Source: Daphnia pulex | Lineage: Eukaryota > Arthropoda > Branchiopoda > Diplostraca > Daphniidae | Assembly: GCF_021134715.1 (NCBI RefSeq) | Contig: NC_060026.1 | Span: 2,790,001-2,854,000 of the forward strand | DNA length: 64,000 nt | Direction of reading: 5' to 3' | Notes under the pieces: model-generated | Told to the model about the DNA's origin: nothing | Database searches by the model: none | Seen by the model: the letters and a program-made list of their open reading frames with translations, nothing else | Part shown: piece after piece, positions 9,376 to 20,851 of the stretch | How positions within the stretch are numbered: the stretch's first letter is position 1 | Layout: the number at the start of each line of letters is the position of its first letter | Position numbers and translations under genes: made by a program

Positions 9376-9926
9376 TATTAAACAAAATAAACATATGTAA
9401 AAATACCACTTACGTTATTTCTCCATTTGAAAACATCAACATTTTGCATTACTTGTTGACTAGATGTATCTAAAATGAAAATGGTTCGGTTTCTGTGCAT
9501 TACAGATTGTACAGAACATACAATATTACTACCATTTAACAGAAAATGTTGGTTTCCAGGGCATTGCTCCAGCATTAAGAGTCCACCGTTTGTAAGGATG
9601 GAACACGTTCAAAATTTCAATCCCTGTTTGAAAGTCACTTTCGTTAAAATGATGGGAGCAAATATGTACTCGTCAAATTACTACATGGAATTAGTTCTCG
9701 TCATTTTGATAATGAAGTTTTAGGAAATGCAAACAGGGTAACCTCGTTTTCTTTTTGATTTCCTTTGAAATATGTTGATTTACAACCAGGAACAGCACAC
9801 CTGCCAACCATTTTTACAGAAATTATGGTTAGGCTTCATTCACGTAATACACGATGATGGCGAACGTATTCACATATTACACAAAAATGGCCGCCGAAAG
9901 TATTATTTGAAAGTCAACGTCTTATC

Positions 9927-10080
9927 ACTAGATGGCGCTGATTCATTTTTCCACTTCACAACTTCTGACAAGCTCCGCCCTAAAATGTCTGAAAATCGGG
10001 GATACGTTTACCCTGAAACCGGGATAGGGAAGCCAACACAGCCGAGAACCGACCAGGTATCTATGGCTCTGGTTGTGGGG
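9927..10080 (-). repeat. Dispersed repeat, copy 2
   Basis: This is the reverse complement of the 6195-6312 repeat, with the same CGTTTACCCTGAAACCGGGA and GGGAAGCCAACACAGCCGAG blocks and somewhat longer on the GGCGCT side. The two copies face each other across 3.6 kb that contains OSCP and the disrupted gene. Confidence 0.75.
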
Positions 10081-11760
10081 ATAGTAGAAAGCGGGTTTTT
10101 TATTATTTAAGCATAGAATTACTTATCTAATCTTAGAAATGTTCAGGATTATCGTTGTTTAGAACATTCTGCGTTTTATAGAGTAATTTTAAATGTATAA
10201 TTCAGCTTAGTTTACCCATTAAAATTAAAGAAAGTCCAATAATCCAATAATTTAAATAATATTTTTTTAATTAATTGGACAGCTTTGCATATTACCGAGT
10301 AAACGAACGGTTTAGAATAATGGCTGCACCTGCACATCTCGATGTAAATTTAGCAGAATACAGATGCAACCGATTCACGCACTATTTGGATGAACGCAGG
10401 ATCGACTTGCATTCAGTATGATATAATCTTCGTTTATCTATTGAGTCTTTCGATTTAATTCTTCTTGTTTTCAATAAAACATTACTTTTTCTGCTATTAT
10501 GTATTAGGGGGCACCCGGGGTTGAACTGAGGACATTCCGATCTGCAGTCGGATGCTCTACCACTGAGCTATACCCCCTGAACATTTGCATAATTTGGCTC
10601 TTATTCAAATTCAATATTTGATTAATATTTATGCTCAGCTGCCTATATAATACAAGTAAAATCAATAGTGCAATGCGCATCCTTGTATTGATTGAATAAT
10701 GCGGTAACCTGAGGCAGATGGTTGCAACTTTAGCACTCTTCTAAAAAAAAAATCTGTTGCCATATATACTAGTGACATTGATAAATACATTCCACTTGCT
10801 ATAGGATGCGAATGGCATGTCTGATGACCTTTTTCGCGTAAGGACTGGAATTTTGCATCTTAGGAACGTGGGTTTGGTCAAGGCTAGATCGATAAACGAT
10901 AGAATTAACAATCTCACTGAGAACTGAAACTTGACGTGAGTCGGTTGGATGCAACAAGATGCTGTGAGATAATAAAATATTACCGAGCAATATATTGCGA
11001 TAAGAAAGAGAAAACGTTTTCTCTGGATTATATAGGTTTCTAATTTGAGCGGGAAAGGTGAAATGTTCGGCGTGAAAACTCCTCGGTCGAGCTGGTGGAG
11101 AACGACCACATCCTGCCCATTCACCGGATGTTATTTCCTTGTTTCTTCATGCAGTCGGCCATTCCTCCTTCGTGCGTGAACTGTTACTGATGAACCTGCC
11201 CAGCATTTCAAGGCAACGTGAAAACATTTTGGCGACCTTGGGGCCCGTATGCAAGCTGTTAATCGTGAAAGGCGCCGTGCAAACTATTTATTTATTATAA
11301 CATGTGACTTAAGAGCACAACATCAAGTCGACAACTTTCAAAAGATTATCAGAACGCGGGAATCTGTTTATTACGTTTACTTGTTTCTCCTTATAAAGCA
11401 TTATTTTTAAAAGTTCTTTCAACCATGTAAGAAAGGAATTTGGACTGTGCGAACCCATCAGCTAAACACGATTGCATTTCTAGAAATTTCATTTAATTTA
11501 ACCTCATTTTTAGCTTTAAATATTAAATGAATGCAGAGAAAAGAGAATTTTTTTGGTCATGCTTGTAATGAAAAATCATAAGTAAAGTGGTCGTATATAC
11601 AAAGAGAATCATGGGAAAAGTAGTAAATAATCCTCAAGACACACATTGGACACATAATCGACAGGGTCACAAGGGTTTAAAAGTGAGGGAGTAATTTAAA
11701 AAAAGTCCTGAATTAGGAAAGAATCAATTATACGATAAAAACACCCGATCAGGTAATAAG
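10081..11760. other. Mostly unassigned stretch with tRNA-Cys and two weak exon candidates
   Basis: Apart from the tRNA, two plus-strand stretches look exon-like. One is 10321-10415 (MAAPAHLDVNLAEYRCNRF..., ending at a possible GTATGA donor). The other is 11147-11305 (after TTCATGCAG; GHSSFVRELLLMNLPSISRQ..., then a stop). They could belong to one plus-strand gene with the tRNA in an intron, but no family is recognised. The remainder shows nothing I can support. Confidence 0.25.
10506..10577 (-). tRNA. tRNA-Cys (GCA)
   Basis: On the minus strand the sequence starts GGGGGTATAGCTCAGTGG and ends GGGTGCCCCC plus discriminator U. The acceptor stem GGGGGTA/TGCCCCC has one wobble. The D-arm (AGCTC...GAGC), the anticodon loop CTGCAGA giving anticodon GCA, and the T-arm with GTTCAA are all well formed. 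At 72 nt with no intron it should be functional. Confidence 0.93.
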
Positions 11761-11791
11761 GCCGCGACTTCATTTACCGCGACGATAGCGA

Positions 11792-13729
11792 TCAGCGGCG
11801 TAACTCTGATTAAAGAAATAAAAAGAATGAGTTAATTGATTAACTCACATTTATAAAGGGGGAAAGATTAAATTACCTTGAATGGCATTCAACATAATTT
11901 TTCTGGCACCAAAGGAACGGATTCCTATGCTGATGAAATCCTCGTCCTTCAAGGTTGTAAACATCGCCAGATCGACTTCGTTCTGGACAAATAAATCTGA
12001 GATAAAAAAAAAACAGAATTACAAATAATGCAATCAATCAAAAAATAAGTTTCTACCTGCGTAGTGAGAGAGTCCGACAGTGTCCAGCAACTGCGACAAA
12101 TGACGAGACGAATTCTGGTCGAATTGCGAGGCAGCCATTGATGCTGGTATACAGGAATCTGCAGCACCTGTCAAATAAATTTGATTTAAAAATAATACAA
12201 TCAGAGAAACAAGTATGTTTTAAAGGGTCTTACGTGGAGATGACAAACTTGTAGCTCCGGAATCCGAGCTGGAAGTGCTGGACGATTGAGGAATGTCAAC
12301 GCCGATTACGCCCAGCTGCTGCTGTGCTGGGCCACTTTGACTAGAAGACGATTCCGCCAGTTTAAGTGAAGACAGAACTGCGGTGAAGAAAATTAAAATT
12401 CTAAGTTACAACCAACATGTAAAGAAAAAAACGAATTAACTTACTGAAAGTATTCTGGGTGAGTTCAGCAAGCTCCAACCAAATCGACGGTAAAGATGGA
12501 ATGACAGTCTGATCGCTGGGAAGCTCTAGACAACGTCTCAGCATTTCATACAAGTTTCCTGGAATACAAAATAACGATTACTGTCAGTTCAAGAGATGAA
12601 TAAAGAAAACATGAAATGTTATGAACATACGTGCGTTCCATTCGTAGGAAGTGAATCGAATAGTCACAAGGTCCGAAGTGGTGCGCTCAACACGAATCAT
12701 CACGTCAGCCTCTTTCGCATCAGCCAAAATGCAACGATTGAAACGATCAGATGGAACTTGAACCATTAACTGCATCGGCAACAGTCCCTTTAAAATCAAA
12801 ATGAATGATAAGCCCAAATAAATAAAAATGAAAGACGAATCAAAACTTACATTCAGCATGGTGCTGGCCTTGTCAACTTGATCCAAAGAGCCACGAATCC
12901 AAACGCAATACTTTTTGGGCAGCTCCTTCAGAATAGAAACATCCGGGCAACGAATTCCGGCACCTGTGGCTGTGGTGATTTTGTCGACTTGGTCACGAAG
13001 AAGCCACACATGATCAAAAGAAGTCTCCACTTTCACCACAACCGCATCCTACATTACAAACACAATGAAAATCAATGAAACAAGAGAAAATTATCAGAGA
13101 CTGTTGCTTACAATAAGAGTATCCGTTAAACGTCCAAAATAGACGACCGAGTCTTTAAATTGTTGAAGGCGATCCTGATGGCCACGGATGTTAACCTGGC
13201 AGCTGATTCCGTCAATTTTGGGGTAGAATCGCAACAGGACGCCAAATGATGACGAGAAGTGGTGGGTCACATTTGTCTGGCCGACTGAGCTGATTCTTTC
13301 AATGTTGCAATCAACGATAAACTCGACCGGAACATCTGCCTTTAAATAATAACAAACATGAATACAACGAATATTAACGGTAAAAAAAAAATACTTACTC
13401 GAATACGTTGACGAGCGTTTTCAAGATTGGCAATTGGACCACGAATGACGACGCTGTTACTCTTGGATTCGCCGGCGATGCGATTGCGATCCGGAAAATG
13501 AATACGCGTTTCAGTGTCTTCCATCACACGGTTAATGTTCTGTCCAGATCTGCCAATCAGGTGAGAATGGAACGTGTAGCTCACTTCCATCGATAACGTG
13601 GCTGACTGGCCCTGTATACATGCATAGCATATTAAATCAAACATTCACACAAATCAAAATTACAATTTATTGGTAAATTACCTGAGATTGGAGAGAAAGA
13701 GCCGAGAGCGACTTGTTAAGAGACTGCAT
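11792..13729 (-). CDS. Bicaudal-C-like KH and SAM domain protein (short form)
   Basis: Ten exons join in frame: 13682-13729, 13399-13611, 13112-13339, 12851-13048, 12631-12787, 12445-12558, 12234-12377, 12057-12167, 11877-11996 and 11792-11805. The product is about 450 residues. Exon 2 is a KH domain with an intact GRSG loop (SHLIGRSGQNINRVMEDT, RIHFPD). Exon 4 aligns with the next KH, but its GxxG loop is replaced (LLRDQVDKI). A Gln/Ser-rich linker leads to a carboxy-terminal SAM domain (LLDTVGLSHYAD...DEDFISIGIRSFGARKIML). Family role: BicC binds mRNA 5' regions and recruits the CCR4-NOT deadenylase, with the SAM domain polymerising. The first KH-like domain of full-length BicC is missing and the amino end is only 16 residues, so this may be a diverged paralogue. 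Confidence 0.85.
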
Positions 13730-15143
13730 GATGTTGCTTGACTAAAAGATCTAGAGCGAATGATGACTCAACACTGGAAGCTCCGGGCTTATATACGGTT
13801 ACTCGAGGTCAAACGTCCTGGGTTCACCTCGCACATTCTTCAAAACACTTCTCCGAAAGAAGAGGGGCGAAACTATAGAGAGATGCCGCCGCACTATGCA
13901 CCGGTAATTCCCATAGAGACTTTTTAACATCACTGGATGCGCTATCTCGATTTCTTTTGGTTGCACGGTTGGTTTCCAAACAACTGGAGCAAAAGCCAGT
14001 AAAAGTCTAGATTGGAAAACTCGTTTGCGCAAACACACATAATAAACTGAATCAACAAACAGAATTTCCAGAACTTTGGCGATTTAACGAAAAACAACAC
14101 GAATCTGAAAGAAGCTGCGTTGCCACAATGAAGGACAAAACACAAACAAATAAATGATAAACAAAAATGCGTTCTGAAAAAGTTAGCAACACAATTCATT
14201 GTGATGAAGAATGAAATTTTTGCTATCAAATTCTTGTTCGTAAAATTATTTGCAAGTCAAATCAAGCCCTTGATTATAGGTGAGTCGCATAGTGTGAGTA
14301 TCACTGTAGTATACATCCAGAAAACTTCTCTATTTTACCTAATACCTATGTACATGGACGCCGAGATCGCAGGTGGAGGTAAGGGGAAAAAAGCCAGGGC
14401 GGGATTTCTCTGACGAAAAACCAAATCAACTCGCAATTGGTTGTTATGGGACTTTGTAAATGGCGGCATTATCATTCCATTTGGAATTTTCTCTCTAGCC
14501 CATTGAATTATACTTGGCGATCGTTTTCTTTCAAATGGCCCATATTTTGTTATTTTAACGGTTAAGTAAAATTCTCGTTTCGCGTTTACAAATCGCGTGT
14601 GACAGCTGACGTAAACAAATCAAACGAAGAAAGAAAACAAACACTCTCGAAGAGGCGGTGGCGCTGATCCCTGCACTACTCACGTGTTAGTTACCATTGG
14701 TTACCAAGGGAAAGTTGACGCTAAATTCCATTAGTGTTGTTGACAGCTAGTTAACTACATCACGTTTTAATTCATCCACATTCTTTAGTTTTGATATTGA
14801 ATCAGGCTAATTTTCTTTGTATTCGTCTGATCCTCATCACTTAGTTCATATTTAACGTAAAAAATACGTTTCATAAGTCTGCACGTGTATGATCTTATCC
14901 ACAATTGAAACTATTCATCGTATTACGTCCTATCAACGAGGTATGATTTGTAATGCTAGTGAATAATTTACTTGAATAATGGATAGCTTTTTACCAATAT
15001 GCGTTTCCTATTTTGTGCATCAACTTATTCTTTTTACTGACTTGATGCTGTAGTCAAATATAATTAGCTAACTTTTCACAAAAAATGCACAACTTCTCAC
15101 ATCTCACATGTAATGCATATTTTTCTTGCAGGCTTAACGAAAC
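13730..15143. other. Divergent promoter region between the BicC-like and integrase-derived genes
   Basis: No supported coding sequence. The two genes point away from each other across 1.4 kb. The plus-strand gene probably has a 5' untranslated exon ending in this interval, because a TTGCAG acceptor sits 12 bp before its ATG. Confidence 0.4.
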
Positions 15144-16629
15144 ATGGCTTCGAATTCGAAAACTGAAATAACAGAAGAAGAGATTAAAGAGCTTGTTGGT
15201 AAGAAAATAACATTGAACCAAATTCCTTTGTGCATGTGAGGCATTAATAATTTTTTTAATTTTATATGATTGTGAATTTAGAAAGAAAATATAAGGCAGC
15301 AGATATGGCGGAACATTTTAATGTATCAGTTGGAACTATTTATAGACATCTGCGCTTAATGAAAATTTCATTAAGAGTACATCGTAGATCTATTCAACAA
15401 GGTTCATTAATTTTGTCACATAGTTCATATAAAATAGTAGTATTAATATTCAATTTGTTTGTCTTCATGTAATGATTCTAACATACTAGGTGAAATGCAG
15501 GGTAATGTTAGTGGATTGCTAAATCTATCTTTGACAGAAAGGAATGATCAAAATGTTCTTGCTCCTTTGTCTCTTTTCCACATTGGTGGATTTTACAAGC
15601 TTTCTGGGTATATTTTCATTTAGTTTGAACTTTGATTGAATAATTATAGTTAATTTTATTATACAGATATGGCTTTGTTATCCATGCTTGTATAGATGTG
15701 TATTCACGCTTCATTACCTATCTTGACGTTTCTAACAATAACAATCCATCTACAGTATTACGTTTATTTCAATCTGGTGTTGCCGTACTTGGATTACCTA
15801 CGCGTCTTAGGTATGTTGCAATAGTTTTACGGCTGTGAAATGAGGTCTTGTGCTAATACCAGTTTTTTACTTATAGATGTGACAATCAGCTGGAAAATGT
15901 TGGCGTTGTTCATTTCATGGACATTAATCGTCCTCTAGTCAGCGACAGAATTGTTTACCAAAGATCAGGAGGCCGCTTGAAAAACGTTTTGAATAAGGTC
16001 GGCAGTTGGCTTCAACCTTTCATCGATTTAATTAAGTAAATATTTAAAATATTAATGGATGAGATTTTTATTTTCAAAATGTCTTCTTTATGAATTTTAA
16101 GAGATTTAGAATCTAATTGCAATCTGGATCAGAACTCGAACTTTGACCTTTACTGTCTTCATCTTTGTTTCATTCATTTAATGAAATCTCATCTCAATGA
16201 ATGCCGCGAAAATTGGAACAATCAGGAATCGATTAAAACTACCACTCCCCGTCAGTTATCTCTCATTGGATTAATGAGCTTAAAAATTCGCGCTGGAATT
16301 GACAAAGCCTATTACCCAGAGTTGGATCAGGTGATGACGCGAATTTCCAGTTTGACATTATCGAAACTTATCTTGTATTACTATTTACTAATGTTCTCTT
16401 TATTTCGTAGCCCAAATTATTGGATGTAGAGCAACAAGATTGGGAGACAACTGAACCGCCGATGGACCGTGCTAATGTTGATGTGCGTGAAGTCAAGCCT
16501 ATAGTTGAACCTAATGCTGAGATTGTCTTGGGCCAACTTTTCCAACTAAAGGCTGTTACCATTCACACAGTTTCCGAAGTGTACTTGCAAATGCGTCGTT
16601 ATTTGCAGTCTATTCACAATTCGGAATGA
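15144..16629 (+). CDS. Spliced integrase-core (rve-type DDE) derived gene, catalytic Glu lost
   Basis: Exons begin MASNSKTEITEEEIKELV, then an HTH segment (YKAADMAEHFNVSVGTIYRHL, 15282-15355). The integrase core follows: GFVIHACIDVYSRFITYLDV (first Asp), CDNQLENVGVVHFMD (second Asp), then VYQRSGGRLKNV where relatives have QRIERLWRD. The catalytic Glu position is Gly here. The helical carboxy part (CLHLCFIHLM, ECRENWNN) and an acidic tail (DWETTEPPMD) end at 16629. Family knowledge: these integrase-like proteins descend from transposons and occur in many animal genomes as single genes. The open frame across at least six exons with a missing catalytic residue suggests a domesticated, non-cutting DNA-binding protein or an ageing TE gene. 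The linker between HTH and core is shorter than in relatives. Confidence 0.65.
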
Positions 16630-16944
16630 ACAGCGTTTAGCTTTAAGAAGTGATACGGTAATTTATGGTTAGTGATTATGAAGATTTTGAAGCTTTTTAG
16701 TAATCCTGACATTTAAATTCATTTTTATTATTTGGTAATTGTGTTCTGTTTTAGTTAAACTTTTCAACAGCTTCAACTAATACAGACAATCAAGTTGTGC
16801 TTTTTCTTTACTTCTTTTTCTATTTGTTATAATTAATCTATAGATTTTAGACGGGAATTATCAATTTAATTTAAAGATTATTACTGTTGACTGTAACCTA
16901 TTGACCATTACGGGATTTAAATTCGTTGATTGATCATCTGGCCA

Positions 16945-17145
16945 ACAAAAATTTCTGAAAACGACAAACAAATAAGGAAAGTTAATTGTTTAATATCGTG
17001 TCAGGGACATCCAAAGTGAGGGGAACGAACACAAATTTAGTGGACAGTTAAACAGAAGAAGAAGGAACACAAATGAAGAAACGAGAATTTGAAGACACAC
17101 CGTGCATGAGTGGCACTAAAAACATTTCAATTAAGAAATAACTGA
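16945..17145. repeat. Repeat shared with 56816-56950
   Basis: ACAAATAAGGAAAGTTAATTG, GACATCCAAAGTGAGGGGAA and GCACTAAAAACATTTCAA recur in the same order and orientation near 56.8 kb with small differences. It borders the 3' end of the truncated VPS13-like gene. It may be a shared duplication breakpoint sequence or an old element. Confidence 0.7.
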
Positions 17146-17152
17146 ACACTTT

Positions 17153-19508
17153 TCAAAACCCCGATGCGAATTCTGCGTTTTCGTTTAACGTTAAATAAGA
17201 ATCCAATTCAGCGACAACACTACCAACATTGGTGGGAGTCACATGAAAATGACCGAAATCGACAGTTAGTGGAACCGGGCTGAATGGAGATTCAACAATC
17301 TGGATACGAGGTGCCGTAACATTGACAAGCAATTCCCATGACTCCTGACTGGTGAATATCGCTGCAGTCTGTTGCAAAACTTTCTTAGCCTGTCGTTTGA
17401 CCATCTTATACCGCGAACGAGCTTCCTTACGCACACTTTGTCCAAACAAAGAGCGCTCTTTTCGGGGAAGAGGGAAACTGTCTTTGATTTTCAAGAAAAT
17501 AGAGTGTTTGTAAACAAATTCAGTAGCCATAGCGTTGACACGCAGTCGGTGGTTCCAGTCGCTTTCAGGTGGTTGGATTTCGTAGACCTATTAAATTCAA
17601 ATAATACTGGTTGACTTCCATAACTAAAGGACACAAAAGTTTGTTTTACTTACAAAATCAAACAACGGCGCATCGTTGTGTGGGACGCTACCATGAAGGA
17701 TACTTCTTTGAAAATAGATGGTGGAGCGATCACGAAGCAAAACATTTCCAACGCTCATTTGCAATTTAAGCCAATCTCGTAATGAATTTGATTTCCAAAC
17801 TTCGACGACAGTATCAAGCAACTCGAGTTCCAGTAGAGTGTTGGACGGCGCGGAGGTGGTTTCAGTTTTGGGACTAGAAGACAAGCGGAAGCATCCATTT
17901 TTCAACGTGAAAATTAAATGAATAGAGAGCATGTCCTCCTTCCGAATCATGCTTTCCTTTCTAGCTTTGATCAACATTTCGAGAATCTCGTGTTCTGGTT
18001 TTTTCTCACGGACAGAATGGGCCTTTTTAAATTGGTTCCAGTGATCCTCTGTAGACCACCATGACAAGAAATCGTTGTACCAGCGCCGAAAAAAATTTTT
18101 CTCTTTGGAAATTTGCTGCATCGAGATTGACCGCAAGACCAGGAGCTCTTCTAGTTCAAAGTCGGATTCCATTCTGTCGAGTTCCGGCTTAATCACTGCG
18201 GACCTAGTCGGATTTGTCAAGTGCTCTTTGTAATATCGAACGTACATGATGATTTCTCGAGAACGTTGGATGACAAACGGCCAGTTTTCAACTTTCCTCT
18301 TCTTCTTGATTTCTGCAATGATGCAATCTCCAGCGAATTTCCATTGTCGTCGTGGCTTAAACTTGCGCCGACCAAACTGAGACAAATTCTCGAGCACCTT
18401 GCAGCATTGGACATACTGGGCATGACGAACTTCAACTTCGAGACGATCAATTAGCAAGTCGCAGACAATGCGAGGCTGGTTAAGAGATTGCAGAGACGTG
18501 GCACTGCAATTTCGCTTCAAGTGGACACGCAAATTGGAGGGCATCAATATGAACTCATGACGCTCAGTGCCGGAATGTTTCATCTTCTTGCGTAGATCAA
18601 TCAAAGGCAAGTCCCTGTAGATTTCAGTGTCTGTGTCCCAGTAGACGGAAAAGGCGCCAAGCTCCACAAGTTTAAACATCTCGTGAGCAGAGGCCATACC
18701 ATTGGATGGCTTCCATTGATCGTCACACGTTTGGGCAGTAAATGATTCAAAGTTTAATCCAAAGGCATATTTTTTTTCAGGGCACGACATATCAGCATCC
18801 TCGAACCGAATATGAACATCTTTGACTTTCAGCTGAAAGCAAAAAAATAGTTTCATCAACTTGAAGACGAAAATGAGAATTTAAATGTGAAGATTACCTC
18901 AATGTTTTGCACCACATTGGTCAATAGACTTGTTCCATGTCTGACCCAAGAAGAACATGTGGAACCGTAGACAAAGGAAGTTAACCCTTGAAAACCTATT
19001 TCTGATCTCCATTCGGCTTCCATCAAGTCCAGGGCAGCTTTCTTGTGTTTGAGGGATTCTATGTCTTCAACGACCTCTGGTGATTCCTTGGTTTGAGACT
19101 TAAGTTGGAAACACAAAATTAGTTTACGAAAATTTATAGTGAACAACTTGGTTTGGTACTTCATTCATGTTTTTTGGTCCAGCAACCAAGTAAAATTGTT
19201 CCAACAATATCACCCATGGTCGACTGGTCATTCGTGTTAGAGGTATGTCAATGGAAACTTTCCCAACAAATCCAGAATGAATCTCAAGTGGAAGACCAAG
19301 ATTGGCTAGAGCATTTTTTTTAAGAGAAAGATTCCTCAGTTCTGCCTTCCCTATAATAATCAGAAAATAGATGTACAGTAATTCCCTTTAGATTATTTAA
19401 AAGAAACACACCTTGCAGGAGAGAAAAGGAGAGCTGATTAGTGTCTAAATTTTCAAAGTAACGCCCCAAAAAGGTGTTACAGAAATTAGCGATTAGGTTA
19501 GTCAGCAT
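17153..19508 (-). CDS. VPS13 amino-terminal (chorein) protein, carboxy-truncated
   Basis: Exon 1 (19412-19508) encodes MLTNLIANFCNTFLGRYFEN and LDTNQLSFSLLQG, the chorein start. Then come LRNLSLKKNALANLGLPLEI, an exon ending at 18897, a long exon (17654-18832) with VKDVHIRFEDADMSCPEKKY and FGLNFESFTAQTCDDQWKP, and a last exon (17153-17587) starting VYEIQPPESDWNHR. Family role: VPS13 proteins are bridge-like lipid transfer proteins over 3,000 residues long at membrane contact sites. Here the frame stops after roughly 750-800 residues, where the family continues for thousands more. Downstream sequence is a repeat shared with 56.8 kb. This is probably a 5' partial duplicate, although a short natural isoform is possible. 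Confidence 0.8.
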
Positions 19509-19721
19509 TTTGATTGTGAAAACCAGAGAAAACACAACTTGTTCTTGTGAACGATAATTTCCAGATACGACAGGATCATGAGACGGTATAATCAGAATTA
19601 GAGATTAGTTTACAAACTTCTCAAGTTCAACCGGATCAACTGAAAGCATGCAGAAAAGTCGGGAGCAAGAGCTATTTTTAACGAGTACGAGGCCACGAGC
19701 GCCATGAGCATGCATGCAATC

Positions 19722-19775
19722 ATATATCGATATCGTGGATATATCGTCGATAGATCGTCGATATCGATCTTGGGG
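19722..19775. promoter_or_regulatory. Cluster of TATCGAT-type DRE/DREF-like motifs
   Basis: Within about 50 bp, overlapping copies of ATATCGATA, TATCGTCGATA and TCGATATCGAT occur. TATCGATA is the DNA-replication-related element bound by DREF at many arthropod housekeeping promoters. The cluster is 210-270 bp upstream of the VPS13-like ATG, in a position fit for a promoter. Confidence 0.5.
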
Positions 19776-20488
19776 ATATTATATCAGCTAAACCGTACGT
19801 GCTGGTCTAAGATTTAAAGTTGTATTTTTATTATAAACTCTTCATAAACTTACGGTCGGAATATCACATTTAATAATTTCTAAGTAATAAACAAATTTGA
19901 TAGCTGGTAGGAGGAGCCAACTTTGTTCCCTTCCTGTCTGCTATCTGCAACATGGCGGCCATTATTGTCCTTTATTAGTCTGCAGATACATTCTACAGTC
20001 TGCACATCTCATCTCAAACTTCTGCGTGAATCTCGTTTGTCTGAAGTCTGAAAACCAAGGAGCCGAAGAAGCGAAAGTAAAAATAACTTTAAAATGTGTG
20101 TCCGTTTTGTCTTAATAATAATGCAAAGTAGACTAACAGGAAATAGACTAATGGAAATAAGGTTATCATATTTCGAATTTCGATGCAACGTGTTTACCTT
20201 CAAGAATTGAAGGTCAAGTTGCTGGATAGCTGAGTAATGATATCAATTATACCGGCACGTGGATCCAGTTTAAAAGAACCTACTAATTTTATTGGATATA
20301 CTTTGTTCGTGAAACTATTTCAGTCACCCATTCAATGTGTCGATTCTGTTAAAGCTGAAGTCTACAAACATCAAATCTTGTCTGTAGGATTGTTTATGCA
20401 GGAAAAACGTGTTCACTTTCTGATTTTTGTATTTCCTTATTATTTAAACAAAGCCTTTTTTTAAATAGTAAAGTGTATTTACAGAACA

Positions 20489-20600
20489 ATGAGCTCTCTT
20501 AATGTTCTTTGTTTTCTCTATTCTAGATAACGACAAAAGTGGTGTCAAGGTCCCCAGTCCCCACTTCCAGTTACCCTCCAACAAAGTTAAAAAAGGTAAT
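20489..20600 (+). other. Exon-like segment, member 1 of a diverged pair
   Basis: A pyrimidine tract and TTCTAG precede ATAACGACAAAAGTGGTGTC, and GTAATTG follows AAAAAAG at the other end. The same arrangement occurs at 23898-24010. Both follow an ATGAG(C/T)TCTCT motif. They may be duplicated small exons of a plus-strand transcript that spans the LRR gene. Unconfirmed. Confidence 0.3.
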
Positions 20601-20851
20601 TGAACTTTAACCTTCATTGAATAGATAACTTTTTTATTGAAATCTGTGTGCATGGTCTCTTCGGGGTTCTAACATAATTCACACTCAGTATAGACAGTTT
20701 AAATCGGTTAAATGTAAGTTTAAGCATTATCATGGTTAGATGAGTTATATTTGAACTCCTTGTAAGCTTGAAAGTATGACGTAATTATTAGGTTGTGTAC
20801 AGAAAAGACACTAGACTTTAGAAAAACAGGTTAAAGCAAGGTATCCATGCA

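Larger units (their letters stand above)
7498..9575 (-). pseudogene. Unrecognised gene, exon disrupted by a MITE
   Basis: Exon A (9414-9575, amino end uncertain) reads MLEQCPGNQHFLL...VFKWRNN and has a clean GTAAGT donor. The acceptor at 8358 (TATAG) opens exon B, VEAPWIMCELMQLM...HIHESKS. A 387 bp element (7821-8207) interrupts that exon, which continues in the same frame as IIQAAQEKDLKTVWFVTPP to the stop at 7498. Removing the element and one 10 bp repeat joins KS to IIQ exactly. The exon A/B intron also holds the 990 bp palindrome. I do not recognise the protein. It is soluble-looking, helical and basic near the end (NWERRHRYMREL). As assembled, the coding frame is broken at the insertion. 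Confidence 0.6.
19509..20851. other. Upstream region of the VPS13-like gene and downstream region of the LRR gene
   Basis: No supported gene. It contains the DRE-like cluster and one member (20489-20600) of a duplicated exon-like pair. A GCATGCATG run occurs near 19709. Confidence 0.35.

Noticed and set aside
9475-9723. Plus-strand 82-residue ORF
   Set aside because: It is antisense to the better-supported minus-strand exon with a consensus donor at 9414.
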